Positions 32,264 to 44,880 of a stretch of 64,000 nucleotides of DNA are shown in pieces (positions within the stretch are counted from its first letter, which is position 1; every line of letters begins with the position of its first letter). The notes below the pieces were generated by a model that saw only the letters and a list, made by a program, of their open reading frames with translations, searched no databases and was not told the DNA's origin. Source of the DNA: Boswellia sacra (lineage: Eukaryota; Streptophyta; Magnoliopsida; Sapindales; Burseraceae). The stretch lies in the NCBI GenBank assembly GCA_013180625.2, contig SNVD02011384.1, forward strand, positions 46,130 to 110,129, in the 5' to 3' direction. The translations under genes were made by a program, and so were the position numbers.

Positions 32264-35200
32264 TATGAACGAAGCTTTCATCCCGTCAGAGCGTTTACGA
32301 CCACGACACTATGTCAAACTTCTTTCGAGACTTAAGAGAACACAAACGATCCATGGCACATCTTGAGAAAAGAGTCACCACCTAATTATTCAATTAGGAA
32401 TGAATGGGGGCAATCCAATCCCTCGCTTCAAGACCTAAACTACTATCATCCCTTCAGATATGGGTTCGACAAGTTAAGTTCGAGTCTTTTGACCCATTTG
32501 GATGTAAATCCGATCTCCACTAGGGAAAAACCAAATAAGAATAGGTCGTGATATCACTTAGTCCGCTTAAGTGATTCATTTTATGCACACATTATTCATT
32601 TTATCTTCTTTAGACATGCGACATGATTATTCAGTCAATGGCAATTATAAACATACATAGAAAGAGGAAGGAGAATAGATTACATTTTCACCATACACGG
32701 GGGAATGGGAAGAGGATTACATCATTTGTTCTTCAACAATAAAATAATAAAATATTCTATACATTCGTATATTTGAATATTCATTCTTGGTAATGGTCCC
32801 TCACCATTAATGTGAGTCCACCATCACTTCATGGCATCACACTTCTTAATGTACAAACATTCATACATTCATAAACAAACAAATTATAAATCAAATAAAG
32901 CTATAATCGAATATCATGGCATTCTAGTTAGATTTTGATAAATTCTATCATGGAAGCTCTAACTATAGTTGTTCTTGCATTATTCATTTTAATTTATGAG
33001 ATTTCTAGCCTAATCATAATTCTCATGGCATATTCTAGCCTAAACATGGTATATTCTAGCCTAATTCAAACAATCATCATTAAACAAACAATTTAAGGGC
33101 AAAACAGTAGTTCTTACCTATTCTATGCAATTTCCTAGCATTCATCAAAGCAAATATATGTCTTCTAAGCATGATTCTAATCATGTCCTCCTAAGCATGA
33201 TTCTAAGCATTCGCAAAGAAATTAAATTTCTAAGCATGATTCTAATAAAGAAGGGATAGCAGACTTACCTCGACACGCTTATCCATCTTGTAAGACAAAA
33301 TAAGGGTTAGAACAATTCATAATAATCCTAGCATACTTCTAAACATTGATGAACACTTAAATATGTATGCTTAATAAGAACGTAATTCATCATATTGCAT
33401 TAATAATGTCATTAAATTCCTCAACTTAGGCATATTTGTTGTCTTTGCATCTTTTGAATTAACTTTCTCTTAATTTTGGTTTTGTTGTAGGTTCGGTAAA
33501 ATGGGCATGACTTTCTATTTATAGATCCGAATGATGCAAATCTTAATGTTTTGGAAAGACAATTAAATTATCTATAAGATTGTATTTGACAAGCATCATC
33601 AAATTCTGGCTCTTAGTGGACCAAAAATAGGCTTGAAGTAAACCCATCTGCAGTCTCGGCCCAGCCTGACCATGCCTCAGTATTTTGACTATATCTCTTG
33701 ATATACGTATCCAAATCATATGAATCAAGATATTCTAGAAAGCTGAGGAAATATCTACAACTTTTATGAAGACATGTGATCAAAATACTTAATAATTCAA
33801 TGTCAAAATTGTTGGTCAAAGTTGGTACACCTAATGATCCCGATTGTCAAAGTTGGTTCACCTAATATTTGACAATTGTTCCTTTGTAATTTTACAAGTT
33901 TGCCCCTGAATGTATCTATAAATAGAGGTGCCTTGTGACCCATTAGGGCATCTTGGCCTTGGCTGCGATCTCTTGTTATTGTGTTTTTCTCTCTTGTGTT
34001 TTAATGTTATTAATGAATTTTCTTTTTCTTGCAATTTGTTTTATTTCTTTTATAATGTCTTGCTAAATTATCTCTTGCTAAGGTGAAAGAGTGAAACCCT
34101 TGATATGAGAATAAGGATTTTCTAACCCTTGACATGTGCTTAATAATCATATTCTTGTGTTGTTTATTTTATATGATTTATATTTATTTTCTTAATCAAT
34201 CTTGACAGCACTCGAAAAGTGGAGGTCATGATCCATTGTAGACAATCCTTGGCACATCAAATGCTTAAATCCTTTTTAGATGTCGTATGGTTCTTCCTTA
34301 CTGACACAAGTCTAGTTAGGAACCTTGATTTGTTGTAGACATATGGTGATTGGCACATTGGATGCTTGAACCCATTTACAACAAGTGGTATAAATATTGG
34401 TAACGAAACAAATATAATTCATATAAATAAAATGGGCTACTTATCCTTATTTGATATATCAAGGGTGGATCCCCTAACCTTTGCTTTCATTATTATTGTG
34501 TTAATTCTTCTTACTTTTGTACTTTAATTATTCTTATTTATTACTTATGAAATTGTTCTTTCATTTGCTATGGTAGGTTTTACCTCCTATTTCCATGGAT
34601 GGTCTTACCACCTCTTGTTAATATCATCTTGATTAATCATATCATATTTGCTTACCTTATATAGCGCTAAATCTCCTTCCTTGTGGATCGACCCCGGTCT
34701 CACCGAGTTTATTACTTCGACACTCCTATACTTGGGAGACAATCCTATTTTTAGATGTGTCAAACATCAAAATAAATCCTAACATGCTTATTCTAAGCAT
34801 AAATTAACTTAAACATGCTTAATTCTAAGCAAGAAAAATAAAAAAGAAAATATAAGGGAGAAGAGAAAACCGCTCTCAGGATATACCCTTTCCGGATTTA
34901 GAGCAATATAAAATGCCCCAAAAAAATTAGACTATAAAGGACTTCTTGGAATTCCCACAAGTGTGTCATAGAGGGAAATAGAGAGGATTTCGTGATGCCC
35001 TTGGAGGTATGGCCAAGGTGTGCTTATATAGGCTTTCCTTGGAGTGAAAAAGTGATAAAAAACCAATGTGGGATTCGGATAAATAGTAACCCTGAATAGT
35101 ACTGCGTGAACAATGCACCACCTATTTGGGCCTTCTTAGTTTACAATTTTGCAATGCAGTCCCTTCTGGCCTTTGTCTATTCAATTGCTTATAACTTTTT

Positions 35201-35455
35201 GAATTTAATTCCGATTAATGATCCATAAATTTCTACGATAATTAGATATCTGTAGCTCGGAACAATATATGATTCATTATCAGATTCTTTTTGGATTAAT
35301 TTTTGTAATTTTTTGAAGTCATATGTTAATTTTTGAGACCTTTCACCAACTCCCTCTCACCTTTCCTTTCTTGGCCTCCAAGGGCATTCTGGTCATTTTT
35401 TTGCTCGACATTCATCTTCATTCCTTCATCGAGCCTAAAAAATTCATTATCTACA
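32264..35455 (-). mobile_element. 5' LTR of the gag-only element, interrupted by a solo LTR
   Basis: On the minus strand the LTR runs from TGTAGATAATGAATTTTT (35455) to CGTTCATA (32264). After removing the 1416-bp solo LTR and one 5-bp duplication it is about 1771 bp, close to the 1761-bp 3' LTR. The terminal CA is mutated to TA. Right of 35455 the sequence changes abruptly to plus-strand gag. Confidence 0.82.
33347..34762 (+). mobile_element. solo LTR (1416 bp), TGATGAACAC...GTGTCA, with TSD AACAT
   Basis: Perfect AACAT duplications lie at 33342-33346 and 34763-34767, and the host LTR reads through cleanly when the insert is removed. It holds a TATA box (TATAAATA, about 33916-33923) giving plus orientation, and near its end TGTGGATCGACCCCGGTCTC, a block typical of plant Gypsy LTRs. 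It shares no obvious identity with the other solo LTRs, so it is a separate family. Confidence 0.92.
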
Positions 35456-35828
35456 GGATAACTTTGAGAGATTTGGAGATGACATGTAAAAAGCTCAACG
35501 AGACTTTCTCAGAATATCTCGTCCGTTGGAGGGCCAAAACTGCCAAAATGACCACGAGACCCATGTAGAAGGATCAAGTCCGTATGGTGATCAATGGAGC
35601 CCATGCCTTCATCAGTGATAGCCTTATAGGCTTTCTAATCAAGACATTCAAAGATTTGTGTGATTTGAGCATTCCAATGGAAGATTTGGAGGCTAGGCAG
35701 AAAAGAAGCAACAATTGAAATCAAAAGCAGTATTACCAATCCAGCAGGTCGGACAATAATGACGCATAAGTGCATGCTCGATAAAAGACTTGATTGATAA
35801 TGGTAAAATTCCTAATTTAGAGAGATAA
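35456..35828 (+). pseudogene. retrotransposon gag C-terminal part of the plus-strand gag-only element
   Basis: The frame reads RDLEMTCKKLNETFSEYLVR and WRAKTAKMTTRPM, a TAG, then DQVRMVINGAHAFISDS and a spacer. It ends KDLIDNGKIPNLER with TAA at 35826-35828. The N-terminal half of gag, the start codon and the CxxH zinc-knuckle-like segment are missing. The terminal stop falls at the same place as in the minus-strand element (DNGRIPNPEKE stop), which supports gag as the only frame in this family. It joins directly to the end of the inverted element at 35455. Confidence 0.78.
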
Positions 35829-38715
35829 TAATTATGTTTTGAAATGCTTTGCCTTAAGAATGATACGAGAGTTGTGTATTCTTTTGATGATCATTGATAA
35901 AATCATGATACTTATTAGAAATAGATTTTTGGTAATACATGGGATTGTGTTGTTTGCATGCTTGACTCTTTTTGATAGTTGAGTTTCATTCTTTATTCTT
36001 CAATCATTTGAGCACAATAACCATGAATATGGAACTTTATATCACTTAGAGAAACTTTATGTGAATAAAGCTTGGTGTTAGGATCTCCCAAGACTCTAGA
36101 ACCCGTTTGATCACCACTCGAGGCAAAATCCTAGGCTTCACAGCATAAAGGAAGTCATTTAGGCATTCTTTGGATTGATTGAGCCTTTCAAGGTCACCTA
36201 CACTTACTTCATTGTTACTAGTATACCCTATTGAGCTACTCAGGCCTTTTCTTTGTCAAACCACAAAATTTATCCTAAAAATAGAAAAATTTTTGTTACA
36301 TAGCACCCTTCACTTATAACATATGAACATTCTAGAAAAAAACATTGAGAGCCATACTATGGGAGAATGAAAGGAAGTTGACAAGTTTTTGTACAATTTT
36401 GAAGTCCAAAAAAAGACTCAAAAAAAAAGAAGAAAGGAAAAAAAGAAAAGAGAGAGAGAGAGAGAGAGAAAATAAAAAGAAGAAGAAGAAGAAGAAAAGA
36501 AGAGTGCTAATCCCGTTGCTCGTAAATTTTAGGGATGTAGCCACTCGAAATCAAAAGCAAAGCAAACATAATAAGTGAAAACTCAAAGTTTGCGGGTACA
36601 AATGGAAGAAGTTGATGCTCTCAATTAAAACTTAGAATAGCTGTATGATTATGCATGAGATAACCTTATAGTCTCCTTTATCATACCTTGACTCTAGCCT
36701 ATCATTACAAGCTTGATAAAACCCTAATAATCTTTGATGTTGTGATGAGCCTACTATAGTGGAGAGTAGTGTGAAAAGCGGGCTTATGATAGTCCTTCTA
36801 TCTCTAGAGATTGATCACTAGTTTTTATTTACATAAAGCTATCCGAGTCTTAGCAAGTAAAGTATGATTGGCTGTACACACACACACACACACAAAAAGA
36901 ATCTTCAAAGAAGCAATTCTGGCTTAGAGTCGAAATTGTGAACAATCACGATGTCAATACATTACCTTTGAGCTTTTGAATTTGAGAAATCTTTGAAGAA
37001 CTTGAATGTGAATTAAATTGATACACAACTTATATTCAACATTTCAATTCATTATTGGAGGATGTTAGGTTTATTGAAAACATGTCAGAAAGAAGAAAAT
37101 TTGTCAACAGTTTCCATTAAGGGTATCGAAGAAGCAACTTTACCACCAACAGTGAAGAAGCACAATATATGAAATAAGTTAGCCATTTTCTTGTAGCATG
37201 AATGTCAAAAAAGGAGGAGGAATAATGCCTTTGAAGCTGGATGAAGAAATTTCCCAAAATGAGATTAAACTTTTCATACAAGGGGTAAAGAATTGCTTAT
37301 TCATCTTGAGAAAAGAAAAGAAGCAAGGGGGAAAAGAATTGCCTTAACCATTTTAAAAATCAACGCAAATAGAATCATCTCAATCATCTTGGAGGAGGTG
37401 CGAGAAAATGATGCTAGAATGAATAGCCTCCCTTGTAGCCAAATGTGAAGAAGAAATGAAAAATAAATAAAAGTCTGCTAAGTCGAAAACCTTGAAAAGG
37501 CGGCTTAGGCAAAAATTAAAGCAAGCCCGCTATGCTGAAAACTTGAAAGGGCAGTTTAGGCAAAAGTTAGGGGCATGAAAGAAAAGAAGAAAAAGCTCGC
37601 TGAGTTGAAAACCTAGAAAGTATAGCTCAGGCAAAAGTTAGGGCAAGTTGCAAAGTTGAAAACCTGAGTAGGCAAAAATTAGAGCATAAAAAAAGGAAAA
37701 ATGAAATGAAAATGAAAAATGATTGAACTCGCTAAGTTGAAAACTTGAAAGGGTGGCCTAGGCAAAATTTAAGGTTAGAAGAAGAACCTGAAAAAGCAAA
37801 AGACTACTATCGAACCTCTGACTCAGATCAACCTTGACTCAATCCAGTCCGATCAATGTCTCATATAAAATCATGGGAACTATGGTGAAACTAGGTCCTA
37901 TATGAGGGACGATGGCCCCAAGACATGGATCTCTGAGACTATTTAGTGAAATCAATAGAAACTGCGTAAGAAGGTAAAACTGAAGAAGGCAAAGCCAATA
38001 GGACAAGGTTCTATCCATCATTTCAAGTAAAGGCATGATGGAAGATAATGTCACTGTACTGAGTATGAATGCCCATGGCAGAAGTTAAGAATCCAAAGGA
38101 GTTTAACTTTTTAGAATTGGATAAATAAGAATCGAGTATAGCGAAGAAATCCTGATACGGAGGGGAAAGCTCTTGCCTATTGAAGCAAAAGAAATGAGGA
38201 TCCCAAAAGGTTGTGCATTTCTTAAGAAAAGGAACGTTGAGCTTTACATGTTGAAGGAATTTCAGATTGTAGAATCTACTAGATTTGAGTCATTTCCAGT
38301 CATGTCCCTTATATGCTTTAAGAGAGACTGGAAGGCTTTTGAAAATGACCTCAAACATATAAAAAATACGAGGAGAGTCATAGGAAGCGTGAGGAGAAGT
38401 AGAAAGTAAAAACAAAAGGTTGATGATGACGGTCCTTACTCATCATCACCAACATCAATTAAAGAAGCAACAACCTGGGCTTGAAGACGCTCACCTTTTC
38501 ACTCTAGACACTTGATTTGCTGACAACTCATCTAGTCTAAGCAAGAAGCAGATAGTTAGAAAAAGATAATTAAGATAGACATCATGCATACATGAAACAT
38601 AAAAAGTTTTTGCTTGTAGGAAGCACAATTCATAATGGTATACAATCCAAAAGTAATGGAGTAAAATCACAATGCAGTATGAAATACTAGGGGTAATCAT
38701 AAAAGAAATAGGCTC
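35829..38715 (+). mobile_element. non-coding internal region of the plus-strand gag-only element
   Basis: This region is collinear, inverted, with 27688-30497 of the minus-strand element. It has the CTCGAGGCAAAATCCTAGG block near 36118, an A/G tract at 36417-36500, the about 60-bp GGCTTAGGCAAAAATTA repeats (37470-37780) and the decayed frame at 38173-38409 that pairs with 28080-28340. No pol domain was found. An ACAC microsatellite lies at 36876-36893. Confidence 0.7.
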
Positions 38716-38719
38716 GACA

Positions 38720-38930
38720 CCTCGAGGAGACGTAGCAGTAGTAGCACGATATGCAAATCAATCTCGATGAGATACAATAGAAGTAGCATGATGTGAAACT
38801 CAGTCTCGATGAGACCTAATAGAAGCAGCACGATATGGAACTCAGTCTCGATGAGACCTTGCAGAGGTTGCACAGTAGGCAATTCAGTCTTGATGAGAAC
38901 AAATTGAAATAGCATGATGTGCAAAAATAA
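38720..38930 (+). repeat. 42-bp array, short version (about five units)
   Basis: Units containing CTCAGTCTCGATGAGACCTA and AGAAG(C/T)AGCA(C/T)GAT repeat at 42 bp. They are the reverse complement of the array at 24780-25959. Copy number differs about five-fold between the two elements. Confidence 0.85.
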
Positions 38931-38953
38931 TTACCATAAAGAGGGCATCTTAT

Positions 38954-39290
38954 TTGAAGAAGGATGTTCACATTGGAGAAAAAATATACCTCGAAAAAGG
39001 CATTCACATTGAAGAAGGAATCCACATTGAAGAAGGCATCTTGCTCGAAGAAGTTGTCCACCTTGAAGAAGGAATCTCCCCTGAAGAAGGCATCCACCTT
39101 GAAGAAGGAATCTCCTTCGAAGAAGGCATCTTTCTCGAAGAAGGTATCCACCCTGAAGAAGGAATCTCCCTCAAAAAGGCATCACCATGAAGAAGGCATC
39201 TTCCTCGAAGAAGTATCCACCCTGAAGAAGGAATCTCCCTAAAAAAGGCAATGCCATGAAGAAGGCATCCACCTTGAAAAGGCATATATT
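38954..39290 (+). repeat. 18/36-bp GAAGAAGG array
   Basis: GAAGAAGG(C/A)ATC blocks repeat at 18 bp, paired into 36-bp units. The plus frame gives a hexapeptide repeat HLEEGI / HPEEGI. It recurs in opposite orientation at 56990-57190. It is a minisatellite within the retrotransposon, and the frame has no start context or conservation to suggest a protein. Confidence 0.85.
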
Positions 39291-39423
39291 TTATTTCACC
39301 ATGAAGAAGGAATTTGAATTTTACCCTACAGAAGGAATTTTGAAGAAGGAATTTGAAGTTTACTTTGAAGGACTTGAAAAGAGAAGAAGATTTATAGTCA
39401 TGTAGTTCGAAGAGTAAAAGGTA

Positions 39424-39566
39424 ACAGGTCAAAGAGAGAAAAAAGAGAGAGAAAAAGAGAAAAGAGAAAAGAGAAAGAAAAGAGAAGAGAAAGAAGAGAC
39501 GAAAAGAGAAAGAGAAGAAGAGAGAGAAAAAAGAAAAAAAGAGATAGAGAGAGAGAGAGAGAGGAA
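39424..39566 (+). repeat. GA-rich low-complexity tract
   Basis: This is a purine run dominated by GAGA and GAAAA units. It is the inverted counterpart of the pyrimidine tract at 19107-19262. The frames across it are artefacts. Confidence 0.9.
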
Positions 39567-40744
39567 AAAAACTTTATGTTTACCTTAAAACATCGAAGGA
39601 ATCTTTCAAACATTCCAGGGCTAAGCACCTGGCCACGACAATAGCTTAGCAACTCACAAGAAAAAAAGAGTAACATCAGCCGATAGAATCTTCAACTGGA
39701 ATCAAATGGAAGAATTCCTTTAGATACTAGAAAGCAATTTGTTGAAGAACACACTAAATAAGGTACAAATTTTTTAAATTGATTTTGCAGCATCGAGAAG
39801 TGTTTAAATCTTGTAGGAATTTGCAAAGACAAGGGAAATATCTCCAGTGAGTTAGATGATGAATAATATAAATACGAGAATGAAGAACTTAAGAGACTAG
39901 AAGAAATCGAGAATAGAAGCAGGAATACTCGAAAGAAGGGCATGAAAACCAATGAGGACAAAGATTGGAAGAAACATGAAGAATTCTTGGAAGAAAGGCA
40001 TGAAATCCAACGAATGCAAAATCTGAAGAGATCAAAGAAGAATGAAGAATACTTAACTAAAGACACGAAGAATTAGAAGGTTTAAAGACTGTACAGCAGT
40101 ACATGATAGAAGTTTTCCCAGTGGGCATGCATTAAAAGGAAACCCTGAGAAGTAAGTACATTTAAGAGTGTTTTAAGCCCTTAGATTAGGCACAAATCCT
40201 AAGAACAGGCACACTGAAGAGTGTTGAAAACTCTAAGAAGTAGGTGCACTTAAGAGTCTTTTAAGCCCTTCGAATAGGCACAAGCCCTAAGAAGAGGCGC
40301 ATTGAAAAGTGTTGAAAACCCTAGGAAGTAGGTGCACTGAAGAGTATTTTAAGCTCTTAGAATAGGCACACTGAAGGGTGTTACCAAACCCTAAGAAGTA
40401 GGTGCATTGAAGAGTGTTAGAAACCCCACGAAGTGGGTGCATTAGGGAGTGTTTTGTTGTAGCATCATAAGGATGCTTTCTAGTCCTTGAATGGGCACAT
40501 CCGCCCTTAGATGGGCATATTCGCCCTTGAACGGGCATTTTTGCCCTTAGATAGGCACCTAGCCCTTACATGGGCATATTAGTACTTGAATGGACGCACT
40601 TTTTATAAAAGCAAAAGGGGATGACAAGAAAGTTTGAAAGAAGAAAGACGAAGTCGACGGTGGTGAGATTGAAGAAAAAAGGCGAAGTAAAAGTATTTTG
40701 TCGACTTTTGTGCCCCACAAACCCCTCTAAAGAAAGGGGTAAGC
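39567..40744 (+). mobile_element. 3' internal region of the plus-strand element with 35- and 20-bp arrays and polypurine tract
   Basis: 39590-40130 matches 24440-24780 and 56230-56830 inverted. The 35-bp array (GAAGAGTGTT.GAAA.CCCTAGGAAG-like) covers 40150-40460, and the 20-bp array (CCCTTAGATGGGCATATTCG) covers 40480-40600. Just before the LTR lies AAAGAAAGGGGTAAGC (40729-40744), the likely polypurine tract. Confidence 0.7.
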
Positions 40745-42458
40745 TATAGATACTAAGTTTTTAAAGATCAATGATGAAATGAAGATGAATGTTGAGCAAA
40801 GAAAATGACCAAATACCCTTGAGAGCCAAGAACAGAAGGATGAGAAGAAGTCATTAAAGAGCCTCGAAAACTAACATGTGACTTTGAAAAATCATAAAAA
40901 TTAATCCACGAAGAATCTGATGATGAGTCATATACCTTACAAAGCTATGGATGTCTAGTTTTCATAGAAATTTACAGATTGCAAATCAAAATTGAATTTG
41001 AGAAGTTATGTACGATTGAAGGAACAAAGGTCTGAAGGGACTGTATCGAAGGATGACAAGAAAGGAAAAGGCCAAATGGATATTAACCGACTAGCCATCA
41101 AACAACTGTCTGACCATCTGATAGCTGCACAACTATTGGCTAATGGCTTGCTGGCTGTCAGATGGCCACCTGGTCTTTTGGAGATGGCCGCCTGACCCTT
41201 TGTGGCTTATTTTTAGAAATTAGCCTTAAAAACTTTCTTTTTTATCTTCACCTCCCTTCTATATAAACCCCCTTCCTCTCACTTCGCAATATACACTGAT
41301 TGTTGAATACAATCATCTTTTCTCCCTCTTGAAGACATGCTCAAGAATTCGAGAAGCTTTTCCAATATGAAGATTTTTAGGCATTTTATTGCTCTAAACT
41401 CAGAAAGGGTACGTCTTGAGAGCAGAATTCTCTCCTCCCTCCCATTTTCTCTTTTATTTTTCTTGGTTAGAAGAAGCATGTTTAGGATTTAGTTTTATGC
41501 TTAGAAGCATGCTAGGGTTATTATGAATTGTTCTAATTCTATTTATTTTGCAAAATAGATAAGCGTGTCGAGGTAAGTCTACAATCCCTCCTTTATTGGA
41601 ATCATGCTTAAGGGTTTACTTTCTTTGCGAATGCTTAGAAACATGCCTAGCAGTACATGTTTAGAATCATGCTTAAGAGCGCATGATTAGAATCATACTA
41701 GGATAATTTATTCGCTTTGATGAATGCTAGAAAATAGCATAGAATAGGTAAGAATTATCGTTTTACCCTTAAATTGCTTGTTTGATGATAAGTTCTTGAA
41801 TTAGGCTAGAATATGCCATGATTACCATGTTTAGGCTAGAATATGATATGAATGACATGTTCGGCTAGAAATGCCATGATAATGATATAAATTATGCTAG
41901 AATGCTATGATAGAATTATCAAATCTAGGCTACAATGTCATGGTAATAGATTATGGCTTTGTATTGAACTAATTGATTAATGAATATATGAATTTACCAT
42001 GAATAAACCTTAATTAGAATGATGCCATGAAGTGATGGTGGACTCATATTGATGGTGAGGGACCATCACTAAAAATGATATATGTATTAATATGCATATA
42101 GAGGTTTAATAAACATGGAATAGACTTACATATGGTGGTGAGGAATTCCTTATTTATCGAATCTCAAATTGATTGCTTATTAAATATATGATTTCCATGA
42201 ATATGCTTTTATTATTGAAATTGATTTTGTGAATGTTATATTTGGAGCGTTGTAAGTAGAATTACTTTATTTTATTACTGAAGAGTAACGGATGTAATCC
42301 TCTTCCCCTTCCCCCATGTTTGAAAGGAATTATAACTCTATTCTCCTCTCTCTTTGTATGTATGAATATACAACTGCTTTGATTGAATAGTCACTTCACA
42401 TGACTAAAGAAGATAAAAATGGAAATGTGTGCATAAAATGAACCACTTAAGTGGGCTG
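40745..42458 (+). mobile_element. 3' LTR of the plus-strand element, truncated at its 3' end
   Basis: It starts TATAGATACTAAG (consensus TGTAGACACTGAG), shares the GC-rich GGCTAGCC-type block and the TATATAAACCC box at 41260-41267, and follows the 19823-21884 LTR until about 42458. It lacks the last 270 or so bases (the GGAGGCCGGATTTA to TTCACA part). There it is joined to a minus-strand gag. Confidence 0.8.
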
Positions 42459-42459
42459 A

Positions 42460-44076
42460 CTTCTTCTTACCAGAGGTTGTCTCTCCTTCTTCCACTTAAA
42501 CTTCTTCTTTATCTATTTTTTGTTGCTCCTCCTCCTTACAGTCACTGAGGTACACAAATTCAGGTTTCAAGCTTCGTTTAGCTCCATTTACTATAATGCT
42601 GGTCCATCCACCTTTCTTGGTAAAAATTTGGGGTGCCAAAGAAATGTACTTGTCTTCTGCCCTTTCAATGATCTCATTGGGCTTTTCTTCCCTTGGGCTT
42701 CTTCTTCGTGGCCACCTTTCTAGTGGAACCCACTTACTGCTTAAGCTTGGACTTCTCCCTTCTTTTGGCTTTCTCGACCTTACTAGATTTACTCTTTTCA
42801 AAAGAATTCATAACTTGCTCCTTGGTCAAGCCCGACCCAATCATGTTAGTGGCTGGAAGAGGTACCCGATTATAGTTGGGTAGTGGATTACTTTTTGTAT
42901 TAGGCTCTTGCATCTCTGGATTGGGAATCTAGCCCTTGTTAACAAAATCTTGGATGTCATGATGGAGACGAGTGTAATCGTCGTCCTTGTTGCCGATCAC
43001 TTGGTGAAATTCACACTTCTCGTGATGCCTCCAATTCCTTGGCAATGGATTTGGAAGCTCTCTCGGTGGTAGTGGCTGTAAGATCTCTTTGGCTCTCAAT
43101 CTTGTGAAGATCTTTGACAATGGTCTTCCCAAATGACTGGACTTCCTTTGTTGAGCTACCGCTTTCACCTTGACATTCTTCATGCTAGATCCACCAGCTT
43201 AGTGGTATTGCCCTGATTTCTTCTAGGGTAACAGCTATTACTTCTTTTCTTCTTGGACTCCAAATATTCTATTTGGATACCCGAATCATATAAGTCTTCA
43301 AATATTTTGTTTAGAAAGCCTGCAAGTCTATCATTGATGAAGGCATAAGCTTCATTGATCACCATACGAACTTGGTCCTTCTCCACAGACCTTGTGGTCA
43401 TCTTGACAGCTTTGGCCTTCCAACGGACTAGGTACTCCAAAAAAGTCTCATTGGGCTTTTGGTGAGTAGTTTCCAAATCCCTCAAGGTTATCCTCAGTTG
43501 GGTATTATGGTGGTACTGCTCTAGAAACTATTCGAAAAGCTCCTCCTAATCTTCTTGAACTCTTTTAGGAAGAACATGGTATCATACTACCATATCATTT
43601 TCTAGGGATAACATGAAGTACTTCAAGATATACTCCTTTGACAAATGAGTGGTGGCCATGATAACAACATACTATCTCAAGTGACTTTTTGGGTTGCCCT
43701 CTCCACTGAACTTAGAGAAAATCTGATATATGGAACTTCAGTGGCAAATCACTATCTACAATGAGCAAGATGTCGTCTAAGTCTTCAACCCTCTTCAATC
43801 CTTTCTTCTTCAAGAGGGATTGGACCTTCTTTATGTCTTTGACCAACTACTTGACTGATTCGGATTCAAATTGGTTGGCTAGGCCTTTCCCCCTATCTTT
43901 ACCTTGGTTAGTCTCACCATTGCCATCACCTTCAGGTAGTAGTTGGTTCATGCAGTTGGGCCCATTTTGGAGTGCTTCAATGAGCTGGGCCATCTATTGT
44001 TGGAGTGCAATCATGTTAACTCTCAATTGGACCATCTCTTGGTTGCTGTTGGATGTGGCTATTTCAACAACTAGTT
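42460..44076 (-). pseudogene. retrotransposon gag, autonomous-type, decayed
   Basis: On the minus strand it starts near MVQLRVNMIALQQ, with MAQLIEALQNGPNCMNQLLP, many stops and shifts. A good central part (43180-43485) reads MRDLETTHQKPNETFLEYLV. A zinc-knuckle-like CEFHQVIGNKDDDYTRLHHD follows, then DFVNKG. It then reads past a stop into IPNPEMQEPNTKSNPLPNYN and a Lys/Arg/Glu-rich linker (42496-42801). The gag-only copies stop right after IPNPE, so this copy seems to come from the longer gag-pol type. The downstream polyprotein is cut off at about 42460. Confidence 0.72.
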
Positions 44077-44862
44077 CCTCTTGTCTTGTTAAATGACCAC
44101 CTCGTCTAACCCAAGCTATTATGGCTACAAAAACAAATGTGCTAATGCCATCCATGCATGCATGTATGTATGCATGATATGATGCATGCTCATACAAGGG
44201 CATAGACACACTTCAGCCTTCCAATCTTATTTCTCATCCACATGTGAGGTTGAGTCTCTTTTCCTAGGATTTTTGGCCTCATTCCCAAGTAATCATCATG
44301 GGATGTGAGAATGCAAGATTCTCTCACCTAATTTTAACATACAAGTTGATATTGGATTCCTCATGATTATCATAACATGACTTTTAAATGTCATGATAAC
44401 ATTAACTTGTGGCATATGCCCCCATTTTGTTATTATGGGTGACTTGACATGTGGTATCCGTTCATGGTTCCATGAGGTTTGAGTTAGTGTTATTCTAATC
44501 ATGGAGAATTTACATTTATAGACATGCATTTCAACATGGGTTCTGGATATTTGTGCTATTGAAAATTTCTAGATTCATTTACATGGGCTTAAGTCTCAAG
44601 GGTCCAATGGTCTGGGATCCTTCGAGCGAGAGATGCCCCTTTGGGCCAGTTTCTTTTTATACCAAATCAATGGTACGTGCTCAAAGATGTTGACACCAAC
44701 ATGAGTCATCTACGAATGGAGCTAGAAACTTCTCATGCCAATACCACACAGCTAATTTAGATAATTCGTGCTCATTGTGTGCAAAGTGTAATGATATGAG
44801 GACTCAAAACATCATCATAAGGTATTAGAATTTGGCATCCCAATCGAAATCAACTTCTCTTA
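44077..44862 (-). mobile_element. leader of the minus-strand element
   Basis: The stretch is collinear with 31453-32245. It contains the ATGCATGCATGTATGTATGC palindrome cluster near 44155-44188. No coding frame is convincing. Confidence 0.7.
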
Positions 44863-44879
44863 TCCCAGTGGAGTTGCCA
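44863..44879 (-). other. primer-binding site complementary to tRNA-Arg
   Basis: On the minus strand this reads TGGCAACTCCACTGGGA, one base after the LTR end, with three differences from the tRNA-Arg complement TGGCGACTCCGCTGGGG. Confidence 0.75.
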
Positions 44880-44880
44880 C

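Larger units (their letters stand above)
21942..35455 (-). mobile_element. gag-only Tat/Ogre-type retrotransposon (about 10.4 kb without two inserted solo LTRs)
   Basis: On the minus strand the order is 5' LTR (35455-32264), tRNA-Arg primer-binding site, leader with GCATGC palindromes, gag (31452-30498), about 2.8 kb of non-coding sequence (30497-27688), tandem arrays (25959-23880), a purine-rich tract (23703-23720) and 3' LTR (23702-21942). No protease, RT, RNase H or integrase sequence was seen. LTR lengths agree (about 1.77 and 1.76 kb) and they look very roughly 85% identical by eye over the first 120 bases, so the element is old. Flanks TCTAA and GGATA do not match, so there is no simple target-site duplication. 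Confidence 0.75.

Noticed and set aside
21942..35455. The gag-only element as a clean insertion into the plus-strand element
   Set aside because: Flanks TCTAA and GGATA differ, and most of the host's leader and the first half of its gag are missing. A deletion or recombination must be involved.
35323..35568. 81-residue plus frame beginning MLIFETFHQL as a gene
   Set aside because: Its first half is LTR sequence and its second half is the gag fragment that starts at the junction 35455/35456.
38954..39432. Glu/Lys-rich and Ser-rich repeat frames as structural proteins
   Set aside because: They follow an 18-bp minisatellite inside a retrotransposon and are open in several frames at once.
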